A DNA stretch of 64,000 nt from Lentisphaerae bacterium GWF2_44_16 (GCA_001803225.1 MHBF01000077.1:1-64000), one strand, 5' to 3'; counted from the first letter of the stretch, positions 1 to 11,700 are shown. Program-made: numbers and translations. The notes: a model not told the origin generated them from the sequence alone.

Positions 1-378
1 TGCCCTCTTGAAATCCAAATGGCCGCTTAAAACGAGTGAACCCATGAAAAAATATCTCCGCAAAAACAACCGCTAATTCGTTTTCCCTGCGTCCAGAGAC
101 TTTTGGCGGTGGCGTCGATATAGTGCTTCCTTTCATGAAAACATAAACATGAGTGACTTTTGTTGCATATTTTCCTGTAGTATGCCATGCTACCTTATTC
201 AATGAGAAGCGACCACATAGAAAAGAATGGAATATTAACACCCTGTTAATTTGAGGAGATTTACTTCAATCAGTTCATAAGTGATTGAAGATGAATCAAA
301 GTAGCTTAAAAATGGAAATTGGACAGCACTTGGAACTGTTCTAAAATTGATTTTGCGGTATAAATTGGCGGAGTAAAA

Positions 379-1346
379 ATGACGGTCAATTCCGATTATG
401 CAATTTGTGAACGGCTGAAAGAGCAGGTGGACGCATTACGCCCTTTTCCCCAGAAAACCTTGGACTCGCTGAAGGAATATTATCGGGTTGGACTGACCTA
501 CTCAAGCAATGCGTTAGAGGGAAACAGTCTGACAGAGTTGGAAACGAAAATCGTCATCGAAGACAGCCTGACCGTCGATGGGAAACCGTTGTCTCATGTG
601 TACGAAGCGCTGGGCCATGCGGACGCCTATGACTTTATCTATATACTCTGGTGAAACATCGAAACGTCACTCTGGATGATGTCCTGAAAATCCACAATCT
701 GTTTTATCGCCGAACCAATTTCGAGCAGGCCGGAAAAATCCGAACTGGACAGGTTTTCATCAGTGGAAACCGTTACAAACTGCCGAAACCAGCTGATCTT
801 CCGAAACAGTTGACGAACTTCATCGATTGGTTTCAAAGGTCGGAACGTCTTCTGCATCCGGTCGAATTCGCGGCGCTGGTTCACCAGAAATTTGTATTTA
901 TCCATCCGTTTGTCGACGGCAACGGGCGGGTGGCGCGTCTCCTGATGAACCTGGCCCTGTTGCGCGCCGGATACCCGATCGCCATCATTCCGCCAGTCCT
1001 CCGTCGGGAATATATCGCCGCACTCGAGACGGCCCATCGCTCGACGAAAGACTTTTGTACTTTTATCGCGCAACGGGTGATTGAGACGGAAAAGGATTTA
1101 CTTCGCCTTTTCGACGTCAAGCCGGATATTGGCGGTGTAAATACTGAGATCAGACTACTGGATTACATCAGGGCCAATCCAGGATGCAATACGCCCAAAA
1201 TCATCTCGGATCTGAATCTTGCGACTCGGACGGCTCAACGCTATCTGAAAAAGTTGACCGATGAGAAGAAAATTGAATTCCGAGGCGCACCGAAAAACGG
1301 CGGGTTCTATGAACGCCGGAATAATCCGGTCTCCCGACCAGTCTGA
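379..1346 (+). pseudogene. Fic/DOC-family protein split over two frames (379-654 with SSNALEGN inhibitory-type motif; 651-1346 with catalytic HPFVDGNGRVAR and C-terminal winged-helix-like region)
   Basis: ORF 379-654 and ORF 651-1346 read as consecutive parts of one Fic protein; stop TGA (652-654) overlaps a GTG start (651-653) in a different frame. Confidence 0.8.
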
Positions 1347-1449
1347 AGCATGAAAGACAAGTTCCTGACCGGGGGTGACTATCGGGGGAAAACTGCGTTC
1401 AAATTGGAAATTCCACTTTGATTGTTGAAAAAGTTGTTCTCATATCAAT

Positions 1450-1539
1450 TGGCGGAGAGGCAGGGATTCGAACCCTGGGTCAGATTGCTCCGACAATGGT
1501 TTTCGAGACCACCCCGTTCGACCGCTCCGGCACCTCTCC
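1450..1539 (-). tRNA. tRNA-Ser (anticodon CGA), CCA encoded
   Basis: Reverse complement GGAGAGG...GGTCTCGAAAACC...long variable arm...GGGTTCGAATCCC...CCTCTCCGCCA; 7-bp acceptor stem, CTCGAAA anticodon loop, GTTCGAATC T-loop. Confidence 0.95.
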
Positions 1540-1686
1540 GCAAAAAACGTTTTTTAAATAGATGGCAGAAAGGAAAAGTGCTTCAAAAAATGATTTTTTA
1601 AAGCATAATCTCAAAAAAAAATTTAAAATTCTGGGAATATGGACATATTGTTATAGGAACTCATGAAATAAACAAAGGTTTTGACT

Positions 1687-3096
1687 ATGCCGTTATATTT
1701 TTTCAATACTATGAACAGAAGCCGTGAGGAATTCAGACCTCTCAAGGAAAATGAGGCAGGGATGTATACTTGCGGGCCTACTGTTTACAACTTTGCCCAT
1801 ATAGGGAATTTCCGGGCGTATATATTTGAGGACCTTTTGAGGAGAACGCTCAAATATTTCGGGTACAAGGTAATTCAGGTGATGAACCTGACGGACGTGG
1901 ATGACAAAACTATACGCGATTCACAGAAAGCGGGGATTTCCCTGAACGAATATACCGCAAAATACAAAAAGGCATTTTTTGAGGATTTGGCTTTTCTCAA
2001 TGTCGAGCCCGCCGAACATTATCCCGCTGCCACTGACCATATACCTGAAATGATAAAGCTTATTCAGATGCTCCAGGAAAAGGGCTTTGCCTATAAGGCG
2101 GAGGACGGCTCGATTTATTATTCCATCGCAAAGTTCCCGGAATATGGAAAGCTCGCTAAAATAGATATGGAAAACCAGAAATCAGGCGTAAGGGTTAAAA
2201 CCGATGAATATGCCAAGGACGCTGTAGCCGATTTCGCGCTCTGGAAGGCCTGGGATGAAAAAGACGGCGATGTCGCATGGGAAAGCCCCTGGGGCAAGGG
2301 ACGTCCCGGATGGCATATCGAATGCAGCGCCATGAGCATGAAATATCTGGGAAACACCTTTGACATTCATACGGGCGGCATTGACAATATGTTTCCGCAC
2401 CATGAGGATGAAATAGCGCAGAGCGAAGCCGCGAACGGATGCAGATACGTAAATTACTGGCTTCATTGCGCGCACCTCATAGTCAACGGCGAAAAAATGT
2501 CCAAATCGCTGGGCAATTTTTTTACTCTGAAAGATCTGAAGGAAAAAAACTTTACGGGGCCGGAAATACGTTGGATACTTTTGAGTGCGCATTACAGGAA
2601 AAAGTTGAATTTTACTTTTGAAGACTGTGAAAAGGCAAAGGCGCTTCTGAAGAAATTCGCCGATTTTTTCCTCCGTCTCAAAACTGTGGAAAAGGCCGGA
2701 AAGATATCTGACAAAATGTCTGAAATTGTAAAATCCGCGCAGAACTCTTTTAAGGACGCTATAGGCGATGACTTGAACATTTCAGAGGCTGTTGCCGCGC
2801 TTTTCGGACTTGAGCGCGAAGCCAACAAGCTTATGGATTCCGGAGAAATCACAAAAGAAGAAGCCTCATTGATACTTGAACAGTTCAAGGATTTCGACAA
2901 GGTGCTGGGGGTATTGAACGTTGATGGTCAGGAAGAAAAAATTCCAGAGGAGATAGAGGAACTTGCCGGAAGACGTCAGGCCGCGAGGAAAAGCAAAAAC
3001 TTTGCGGAAGCCGACGCCATCAGGGATGAACTGAAAAGGAAAGGCTGGGTACTTGAAGATACAGCCAAAGGCCCAAGGTTGAAAAAGATAAGTTAA
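1687..3096 (+). CDS. cysS: Cysteinyl-tRNA synthetase
   Basis: CGPTVYNFAHIGNFRAYIFEDLLRR, GWHIECSAMS, KMSKSLGNF motifs. Confidence 0.97.
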   Translation: MPLYFFNTMNRSREEFRPLKENEAGMYTCGPTVYNFAHIGNFRAYIFEDLLRRTLKYFGYKVIQVMNLTDVDDKTIRDSQKAGISLNEYTAKYKKAFFEDLAFLNVEPAEHYPAATDHIPEMIKLIQMLQEKGFAYKAEDGSIYYSIAKFPEYGKLAKIDMENQKSGVRVKTDEYAKDAVADFALWKAWDEKDGDVAWESPWGKGRPGWHIECSAMSMKYLGNTFDIHTGGIDNMFPHHEDEIAQSEAANGCRYVNYWLHCAHLIVNGEKMSKSLGNFFTLKDLKEKNFTGPEIRWILLSAHYRKKLNFTFEDCEKAKALLKKFADFFLRLKTVEKAGKISDKMSEIVKSAQNSFKDAIGDDLNISEAVAALFGLEREANKLMDSGEITKEEASLILEQFKDFDKVLGVLNVDGQEEKIPEEIEELAGRRQAARKSKNFAEADAIRDELKRKGWVLEDTAKGPRLKKIS

Positions 3097-3128
3097 TGGC
3101 TTGTGTGGAAATGTTTTTTCACATCAGT

Positions 3129-4280
3129 CTATTTCTGTATGATGGGATCAGGAGAAGTCTTGCAGATGGAGCAAGATGCTCTTTCGATTAAGTTTGTTTC
3201 CAGCAACTGGCAGGCTGGTGTCGATATTTCCTTTAATATGATTTTATTTAATAATTCAACTGTTTTAAATCCCAAGTCAAACCTGGGGTGATCGACCGTT
3301 GTCAATGGCGGTTCAGACAGCGTTGATTCTTTAATATTATCAAACCCGATAATTGAAATATCATCCGGTATCTTCAGGCCTTGTTCTTTAATAGCTTGCA
3401 TTGCGCCCAGCGCCCTCATGTCGTTTGCAGAAAAGATAGCTGTAATATCTTTTCTTGCGGCTAATAAAGTTTTAGTTGCCATTTTTGCGCTTTCAGCAGA
3501 ACCGTCAATGCACTCTATCAGCATGTCCCGGGAAAAATCAATGCCGTTGGCATCCAGAGCGTCACGATATCCATTGAGCCTGAGTTGAAATGTCAATAAA
3601 TCAAGGGGGCCGCTGATAAAAGCTATTTTTCTATGCCCCAGGGCAATAAGCTTATTGACTGCATTTTTAACACCATTTTGGGTGTCGGGAGCGACAAAAT
3701 TAACTTTTATATTGCGGAAATGTCCCATCGCTATAACAGACGGAATACTGTTTTTTTCGAAATGGGTACATGTAAATTCGTCATCTTTAGAATATCCCAG
3801 GAATATGACCCCTTTTGCGCTGTTTTTTTTAACTTCATTGATATAGGCGTCGAAAGAAAGCTGGGAAAAACCGGGGAGTTTTTCAATAATATGCGTCTGA
3901 TATCCGAAAATTTCACATCCTCTCGCCACCCCCCTCAACATATCGAAAAAGACAAATGTGCTTAAAGGATCACGTTCTAAATCCTCCGCTTTCGGTATGA
4001 AAATAATGACAAGTTCTTTTCGTGAAAAATTATGGTCAGCAGAAAGGGCGGGAGACGCGGCAAATGTACCTTTTCCCGGTATCCGCTGGATAAGTTTGTC
4101 ATGTTCAAGTTCTTCGAAAGCCTTTCTTACAGTTCCACGACTGATTTTAAAAAGCTGACAAATTTCTTTTTCAGTAGGCAAAGGAGCATCCGACTTGTCA
4201 TGGTTTGCAAGTATTTCGCGGATTTCATCCCGGACTTTTTTATATAGTATTTCTCTTCTTTTCATAAATATTTTTACCAA
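3129..4280 (-). CDS. GntR-HTH / LacI-type sugar-binding transcriptional regulator
   Basis: N-terminal wHTH (PLPTEKEICQLFKISRGTVRKAFEELEHDKLIQRIPGKGTF), C-terminal periplasmic-binding-like sensor (GHRKIAFISGP, DISIIGFDN). Confidence 0.9.
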   Translation of the reverse strand: MVKIFMKRREILYKKVRDEIREILANHDKSDAPLPTEKEICQLFKISRGTVRKAFEELEHDKLIQRIPGKGTFAASPALSADHNFSRKELVIIFIPKAEDLERDPLSTFVFFDMLRGVARGCEIFGYQTHIIEKLPGFSQLSFDAYINEVKKNSAKGVIFLGYSKDDEFTCTHFEKNSIPSVIAMGHFRNIKVNFVAPDTQNGVKNAVNKLIALGHRKIAFISGPLDLLTFQLRLNGYRDALDANGIDFSRDMLIECIDGSAESAKMATKTLLAARKDITAIFSANDMRALGAMQAIKEQGLKIPDDISIIGFDNIKESTLSEPPLTTVDHPRFDLGFKTVELLNKIILKEISTPACQLLETNLIERASCSICKTSPDPIIQK

Positions 4281-4284
4281 ACCC

Positions 4285-4313
4285 TTGACAAATGTTCATA
4301 TGTACACTATAAT
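4285..4313 (+). promoter_or_regulatory. Sigma70-type promoter TTGACA-17-TATAAT with ATGTA-N12-TACAT inverted repeat over the -10
   Basis: TTGACA 4285-4290, TATAAT 4308-4313, 17-bp spacer, located between the divergent regulator and the glycan cassette. Confidence 0.75.
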
Positions 4314-4369
4314 ATATACATTATGTTTTCTTATTTGTCAATGGGTAATTCTATTACGAAGGAGTATTT

Positions 4370-7207
4370 ATGTCAAATTTTTCTCTTAAAATTCAAATTT
4401 TTCTAATTAATATCTTCTTATCCGCCATATTAACTGCAAGCAGTTTAGTTAAAAACGGCAGTTTTGAAGAAGAGCAGGACAATAAAGAAAATATATCCGG
4501 CTGGAAGACGGCAGGGAGTACTGAAGGAGCAAAGGTATCGCGTTGCTCTGATACAGCAAAGAGCGGAAATTTCTCAGTCCTTATTGAGAATAACAAGGTA
4601 AATTTGAATAAAGTAGTCAATGTGGGCATTTCAACAAATGAATTTCCCTCTCCGCCCGCTCTTTCCAAAATCAACATTTCAGCCTGGCTGAAAGCTGAAA
4701 ATGTCAGGCAGGGGCAGGCGTCTTATCATAAATTAAGGCTAACGGTGTATGCTTTGGATGAAAACAAGAATAAAATATCACATCATGAAATTGTATGTAC
4801 AGACGGCTCTTTTGATTGGAAAATTTTTTCCGGCACAATGTGTGTTCCCAAAGGGACGGATTTACTTAAAGTAGGATGCTGGCTTACTAACAGCACCGGC
4901 AAAGTCTGGGTAGATGATGTTCAGGTTACAGTCAGCGAGCTTCCGCCATCCGCCAGTAAGATGCTGAGGGGTAATTTTGAAATTGATGAACCAGTAATAA
5001 TACCAAATCCATGGAAACGTATAAAAGGAGAGGGGAACATTGTTTTTAAGGATGTTGCCGTCAGTTTTTCGAATCTCAATAAGGACATATCTGAAAATGT
5101 AAAAGATTTTTTTAAGAGCAAAAATATAAGTTGCAGTATGGCAAATGAAAAAAAGAACGAAAGTCTGAACATATATTTCATCAAAGGCGCTACTTCTGAC
5201 ACGAACCACAACAAAATTAAAAGCATTTTTCCATCTCTTTCACTTAAGGATTTAGGAGAAGAAGGATATTTTTTAATTACTGATGAGAAGGGAGACGGAG
5301 ACAAAAACATATATTTAACGGCAAATACAGACCGCGGCTTGTTCTATGCTTTTCAGACATTGAAACAGATTATTTTATTTGACGATAAAAATAAAACTTA
5401 TCATATCCCCCAATTGCAGATAGCTGATAAACCGACCCTGTCTCTTCGCGGTATGGTCATGGGTATATGGCTCAGGCAGGGAAAAGCTCTTGAGCTCATA
5501 AAATATTGTGAAAAATACAAATTAAATTTTCTTTATATTGGAGGAACGTGCCTGGATAATAAACTTGGAGGTAATCCGAAATTTGGAACAAATTGGAGAA
5601 AACCATTCTCTGAGAATGAAATTATGCAGCTTAAAAGCATTTTGGAAGAAGCCGGTAAACGCTTTATTGATGTCCCTGTAACATTTTCACCTAGAGGGTG
5701 CCCGGCAACCTGTTATTCTTCCGATGAGGATATTGATATAATCGTCAACAAAATGAATTCTCTTTATAAACTGGGATTTCGAACTTTAGGAATCAATTTT
5801 GACGACTTGTCAAACTCAGGAAGTGAAGGTATGTCGAACCCTAAAGACATTGAGTTGTTTGGCAATGATATTGGGAAAGCGCATTCTTATTTTACAGAAG
5901 AAATTTATAAACGCCTTGCTAAGATTACAGGCAAAGCAGACTTTACATTTTATTTTCTGCCTATGGCCTACGGCCGTTTCCAGTATATGAATGACAAAGA
6001 TAAAAATTATTTGGAGAAAGTATCTGATTTAAATCAGAAAATCAAATTCATAGCTTGTGTCAATGGGAATGATTTAATTTCCGGGAAGTATAATGATTTC
6101 ATTAAAAGAAAAGCTGTTATATGGGACAATTTTTTTGCCGGATGGGAGAGAGTAGGCGCTCCTGCTTTTATTCCTCCGTTTGATGGAGATAATAGACTTA
6201 GCGATGAGAATATATCAGGCTATATGATTTTACCTCTTCCGCCCCGTTCAGAAGACGCGTCACAAGTAAGCAGGATAACTGCCGCGGATTATCTCTGGTC
6301 TCCAGAACGATATAATCCTGAAGCTTCTTTTAAGAGGGCAGTATTGCAGATGCTGGGAAACAGGGATAATATCCGTAAATTGGCTGACTATATAGACAGG
6401 GCCGAACGTATAGCTCTCTTTGATTTTCCATCCGGCAATACCCGAAAAGAAAAAGTGAATATTATTCAAGCTGAAAAAGATTTTCTGAATAACCCTGATT
6501 TAAGACAGACTCTTAAAAGCATACTTCCTGAACGTCTTTTGAAGCAGGAACTTTCAAGAATCGATAACAATCTTAAAGACTTGAACATGATTATTGAAGA
6601 CTTGCAACAAAGGGAATTTCCTGTATATGTAAAAAGAAAGACGGGGGAAATAACAATTGATGGAAAACTTGATGAACCCGATTGGAAAGAATGTACAGTC
6701 CTTGACAAATTTATAAACATAAAAACCAATGCTCAGGCAACTGTACAAACTTCAGGAAAACTGATGTATGATGACGATAATGTTTATATCGCTGTTATTT
6801 GCCATGAACCGGATGTCAAAAATATAAAAGCAAAACATACTAAGCCTGACGCTCAGGTTTATGAAGATGATTCTCTGGAACTTTTCCTGGATACCAGGCA
6901 GGATAAAAAAAATTATTTTCATATTGTAGTCAATACTATCGGAAATTTCTATGATGCCAAGACTTATCATAAAAATTGGGATGGCAATTATTCTATAAAA
7001 ACGAAGATAAATGATGATTCATGGGTTCTTGAAATGAAAATCCCGGTCAAACAATTTGATATTGATAAAATCAAGTCTGGAGATTGCTGGAATTTTAATA
7101 TATGCCGGGATAAGCATACAAAACCTGAAGAATTCAGCAGTTATTCTATGCTTATTCGGAAAGCATTTCATTATCCTGTGCGCTTCTCAACACTGGAGTT
7201 TAAATAG
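4370..7207 (+). CDS. Secreted beta-N-acetylglucosaminidase-like (GH84-like) protein with N-terminal CBM-like and C-terminal CBM9-like domains
   Basis: Signal peptide; LVKNGSFEE CBM-like start; GlcNAcase-N-like region (NIYLTANTDRGLFYAFQTLKQI); RGMVMG...INFDDLSNSG Asp-Asp pair; ITIDGKLDEPDWKEC...YEDDSLELFLDT CBM9-like C terminus. Confidence 0.75.
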   Translation: MSNFSLKIQIFLINIFLSAILTASSLVKNGSFEEEQDNKENISGWKTAGSTEGAKVSRCSDTAKSGNFSVLIENNKVNLNKVVNVGISTNEFPSPPALSKINISAWLKAENVRQGQASYHKLRLTVYALDENKNKISHHEIVCTDGSFDWKIFSGTMCVPKGTDLLKVGCWLTNSTGKVWVDDVQVTVSELPPSASKMLRGNFEIDEPVIIPNPWKRIKGEGNIVFKDVAVSFSNLNKDISENVKDFFKSKNISCSMANEKKNESLNIYFIKGATSDTNHNKIKSIFPSLSLKDLGEEGYFLITDEKGDGDKNIYLTANTDRGLFYAFQTLKQIILFDDKNKTYHIPQLQIADKPTLSLRGMVMGIWLRQGKALELIKYCEKYKLNFLYIGGTCLDNKLGGNPKFGTNWRKPFSENEIMQLKSILEEAGKRFIDVPVTFSPRGCPATCYSSDEDIDIIVNKMNSLYKLGFRTLGINFDDLSNSGSEGMSNPKDIELFGNDIGKAHSYFTEEIYKRLAKITGKADFTFYFLPMAYGRFQYMNDKDKNYLEKVSDLNQKIKFIACVNGNDLISGKYNDFIKRKAVIWDNFFAGWERVGAPAFIPPFDGDNRLSDENISGYMILPLPPRSEDASQVSRITAADYLWSPERYNPEASFKRAVLQMLGNRDNIRKLADYIDRAERIALFDFPSGNTRKEKVNIIQAEKDFLNNPDLRQTLKSILPERLLKQELSRIDNNLKDLNMIIEDLQQREFPVYVKRKTGEITIDGKLDEPDWKECTVLDKFINIKTNAQATVQTSGKLMYDDDNVYIAVICHEPDVKNIKAKHTKPDAQVYEDDSLELFLDTRQDKKNYFHIVVNTIGNFYDAKTYHKNWDGNYSIKTKINDDSWVLEMKIPVKQFDIDKIKSGDCWNFNICRDKHTKPEEFSSYSMLIRKAFHYPVRFSTLEFK

Positions 7208-7209
7208 TT

Positions 7210-7896
7210 ATGATCAGCAATACTGAAAAGAAAACTTTTATGAGCAGGCTATGGTATTTTACTTTAGTCGAACTTCTAATAGTTATTGCTGTAATAGCGA
7301 TTCTTGCCGGCCTTTTACTGCCGGCCCTGAGAAGCGTAAAGCTCAAAGCCGGAGAAATAGCATGCCTCGGCAATCTGAAACAATTAGGTATCGCCAACAT
7401 GAGTTATGTCTCTGATGCTTCCGAATACCTTCCATATAGCGTAACGGATTATCAATTATGGGATTATTTGCTTATGCCGTATATGGATTATCCTCAGGAT
7501 AGCGCCGCGGCCGGGGGAAAAAGCGGATACAGTATATTTCATTGCCCCTCGGGGATGCCCACTACTCAAGTAGCTTCAAAATTCAGAAGTCGCGGGTATT
7601 CTTACAATCACAATCTTACGTATTCAACAGCATCCAAGTTAAATAATATCAGTTCTACCAGTAAAAAACTAATTATTGCGGATTCTGCCGGAAGCCTTAA
7701 CGACCTTGAATATTGGACCTTTTGCAAACCCACTCATGCAGCTATGGTAGATCGTTACGGTTATCTGAAAAATCTGATATACCGTCATAATGATAAAACA
7801 AATGTCCTGTTTGCAGATGGTCATGGGAAAAATGTGTCAAGAGCGTTTTATGATACAAGTTATATTGAATGGGTTCCCGAGGATGTAGAATGGTAA
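7210..7896 (+). CDS. Prepilin-type N-terminal domain protein with C-terminal H-x(n)-DGH motif
   Basis: YFTLVELLIVIAVIAILAGLLLPAL; RHNDKTNVLFADGH. Confidence 0.92.
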   Translation: MISNTEKKTFMSRLWYFTLVELLIVIAVIAILAGLLLPALRSVKLKAGEIACLGNLKQLGIANMSYVSDASEYLPYSVTDYQLWDYLLMPYMDYPQDSAAAGGKSGYSIFHCPSGMPTTQVASKFRSRGYSYNHNLTYSTASKLNNISSTSKKLIIADSAGSLNDLEYWTFCKPTHAAMVDRYGYLKNLIYRHNDKTNVLFADGHGKNVSRAFYDTSYIEWVPEDVEW

Positions 7897-7924
7897 CTGA
7901 GTATATGCAGGATTTAATAAAATT

Positions 7925-8698
7925 ATGAAAAAGAAATGTTTAATTATAGCGTACTCACGGTCAGGTTCTCTTATTTGTCAACAGACAATCCTGGTAAAGG
8001 AGATGAAAAGGGGGAGATTTTTCACGCTCATCGAATTGCTCATAGTGATTTCCATAATAGTAATCCTTGCGGGTCTACTTTTACCGGCTTTGCAGAGAGC
8101 GAAAGACTCTGCCAAAAAGACATTGTGTACCGGAAACTTGAAACAGATAAAGATAGGATTTGAAGAATATGCTGTTGATTTTAACAGTAATTATCCCGCC
8201 CCTCTCCTCTCTGAAACCGGAAATTACTGGAGCAATATCATCTACAGTTTATATTTAAGCAATAAGGGACTTGTCACTCTGGGAACTGATCCCTGGGGAT
8301 ATGTCACTTATCGAAACTATATCGATTACGGCCGGGGAGAAAATGGTACTCCATTACTGTGCCCTATTAAGCCTGAATATTCCGGCGCCTGGAAACTTTC
8401 ATATGTCATGAGCCAGCAACTATGCAGTTCGGCAGGAACTTATGACTCAACATATACTGATTATAAAAATCTCAGCAGAATCATATACCCTTCTGAAGCA
8501 ATGCTTGTTATGGATGCTCCAGGAGAAGGACCATTTATGAGACGTTATAACTATGAAGATGTCGGCATGTCAACACAGCTTCACAATCAAGGGAAAAATG
8601 TTCTCTTCTCTGATGGACATATTAGATGGTATAGCGCTTTGAAAATACCAGATATAACACTGGGAAAAGGACGTTTTTGGACAGGTACTGATCTATAA
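7925..8698 (+). CDS. Prepilin-type N-terminal domain protein with C-terminal H-x(n)-DGH motif (true start may be ATG within MKRGRFFTLIELL)
   Basis: FFTLIELLIVISIIVILAGLLLPALQ; LHNQGKNVLFSDGH. Confidence 0.92.
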   Translation: MKKKCLIIAYSRSGSLICQQTILVKEMKRGRFFTLIELLIVISIIVILAGLLLPALQRAKDSAKKTLCTGNLKQIKIGFEEYAVDFNSNYPAPLLSETGNYWSNIIYSLYLSNKGLVTLGTDPWGYVTYRNYIDYGRGENGTPLLCPIKPEYSGAWKLSYVMSQQLCSSAGTYDSTYTDYKNLSRIIYPSEAMLVMDAPGEGPFMRRYNYEDVGMSTQLHNQGKNVLFSDGHIRWYSALKIPDITLGKGRFWTGTDL

Positions 8699-8710
8699 AC
8701 GGAGGGAATT

Positions 8711-11700
8711 ATGTTTAATAAAAAAATATTGGCGGTCATGTTCTTTGCGGTTTCATTCATTTGTGCTTACTGCGAGGAAAAATCTGAAAAGGCAAATCTT
8801 TCATTTCTTAGAGGTATGCCCGATGAACCGTGGTGGAGAAATGAATATGAAAATAGAATTCCCATTTTGATAACGGAGACGGCCGGGCTGAAGCGGTATG
8901 CTGACCCGATATGCATTGATCTGGAATTTCCTGTCAATACTAATCCGAACTCTATCCGGGTACTGACAGTTTCCGGGAAAGAATTGCCATCGCAGATAAA
9001 TGTTAAAAAGGAAAACGGAGTGGAAATTTCTTTTTCCATTACCCTTGAGAAACATGAGAATGTCCCGCTTTTCATATATTTCAGCAAAAATACGGAAATT
9101 AAACCGGCCGTTTATGAAACTGACCTTTCCATCAGGGATAAAAAAGAATACTATGAAATAAGCAATAATTTTCTGAAAGTGGAAATACTGAAAAAACCGG
9201 GAGAAAAACATTGGCCCAGGCAAGGCCCTTCATTTATAAAAAGAATTCATATTATGGGTTCGGCTGTTGATAATGAGTTATGTCCGAGGGAGCCGGACAG
9301 GGCATGGGCCGGCCATGTGCTTAAAAATCTTACTTTCGATACGGCAGAATTAATTGAAGACGGGCCTGTCAAAAAAACAATTCTATTTAAAAGTAATTCT
9401 GTTCTGCTGAGTTATACCCTTTATAATCAATCAAACAGACTTGATTACAAAATAAAACCCCTCGCGGAAACAACACAGGTAAATACGCATACGGGTTGGG
9501 CCCCTTATGGAGACTTGAAGAACGATATTGTTTTATATGAGGACTCCAAGGGGCTTAAGTCGCTTCCGGGATGTACAGGCGAGGTTACGGGAAGTACAAG
9601 CTCTTATCCGGAATACAGTAATTTGCGTCCCTCCCTTACTGAAGGATGGATAGCCTTATCTGATAAAAGAGGCGAAACTGTCGGAGAATTTTTCAGCCTG
9701 GAAAAATGTTTTAAATGTTCTGTCTGGATACACCACCTGCTCGGAGGGGGGAATGTACATTTGACTTTTAAATCCTCATCTCCGATAACAGGCGCGTTGT
9801 CGGCAATTATTGGAAATGGAGAAGCATTTCGTGATAATTACTTGTCATGGAGGCATCCTCCGGTTATAAGCGTTGCTGCCGTCCAGAAAAACAACGGAAA
9901 AACTTTTAAAGCCCCTCGTTATGATATTGACAATGTCAGAGAAATTCTCATTGATACTACCAGGCGCGGCGCCCGTGAAAACAGCAAAACGGCTGAGGCA
10001 TGGGTGGACAAAATGCAAAGCATGGGGGCGAATTCAATAAAACTTGGAATCCATGAAATCGTCTGGCCGACATCGCATGAAGCCGCCATGAAAGATCCGG
10101 GCAGGACAGATTATCTGGTTGAATTTACCGATGCCGCCCACAAACGGGGAGTAGCTGTCCGCTTATGGGGAAATTACCTGAAAAAATATAAAGAAAAAGG
10201 TGTTCTGGAGAGTTTCTGCGACCAGAAAATAAAACAGCGGATTATAGAAGATTTCATAGAGATGGCAAAAGCCGGCATTGACATGGTTTATCTGAAAACA
10301 GGGGATGAAAATCATCATCTTATGCGTATGCAACTTATCAAAGAATTCCGGGAAGGGTTTAAAAATACATATGGCATAGAATTCCCTGAAATAAAAAGCA
10401 AAAAACAAGATTTTGAAATGAGGACAAAAGGAGCTCCTGATTGTTACCCGTTTCTATATATGGAAATCCAATATAATCAGTTTACAAAAGAATTATCAGA
10501 AGCAATCAGGACAGCCGTACCTAATGTCCCTCTAGGTATTCTCTGCAGTGGTTCAGGGGCGTTGAAAAGAGACGTTGACATTGAAGAAAAAGCCCGGTAC
10601 TTGGATACAATTGATACTGAGCTCGTTTTAAATGACGAAGCTCCTGATCTGGCGCATTTGAAATATGGCATCAGGTTCCCATTGGGCGCGCTCGGTAACA
10701 GAGGGAAATCAGTTCAACATCATTTTTATTTTGAAAAACCATCAGAGAGAATGAAAACAGTCGAAATGGAACTTCCCTTAATCTTTGGTATAAAATCCTT
10801 TTGCCATGAGACGATCGATTATGAATTGATGGACCCGAAATTCTTTGAAGGTACACAAGCTTTTTATAAGTTTTTGAATTTTACCGGGATTGACAAGTTT
10901 TTACAGGGCGCTGCCCCGTTGAAATTTACGGCAGTGTTCAGAGACAGAAATGCTTATTTGGATGATATCGTAAAGGGAAATATCGAAGCTGGCATGAGTA
11001 TCCATGAATACAGGGCCAGAGGACTTATGGGTATCCGCAATATCCCAATGGACATAATAGTCAATCGTTTTTTCTCTCCACAGGAATTGAAAAAATACAA
11101 ACTTTTGATAATTCCGAATGATCAGTGCCTTTCTGAAAAATCGGCTGCCGCTGTAGACGAATATGTAAAAGAAGGCGGTATCCTTTTGACAGAAGGTGAA
11201 ACCATAAATAATCATGTGATAGCGGATATTGCCGGAGTGAAAAAAACGGGAGAAGTGAAAAAAAAGGGAATAATTAAAACATCTTCTGTTTTAGCTTCCG
11301 GCATTACACAAATAGAAGCAGAAAAAAGGGTTTCAGTTGTCCCCATGAAACCTGTCGAAATCCTCGCAACAGATCAGAAAAATAATCCGGCTCTGCTTTT
11401 AAGTAAATACGGAAAAGGAAAAGTATTATATTCCCCGTTTATTCTTACTGACGGAATACCATCTTTAGGCAATAAAACAAAATTCATGGAGAAAATTATA
11501 GGGTTTTTGTCTGAACCCCTTCCCATGCAAATAGCTGACGGACAGGAAATTGAATCAAGCATACTCAAAAACGGAAATGAATATCTGCTTGGCGTTTATA
11601 ACCCGTCACAAAAAGAAACTGATTTTGTTCTCAAACTTTCTATCCCAGTGACGGACAGTTATAAAATTTTGGCTTTTGATAACGGAAACGTGATAGATTT

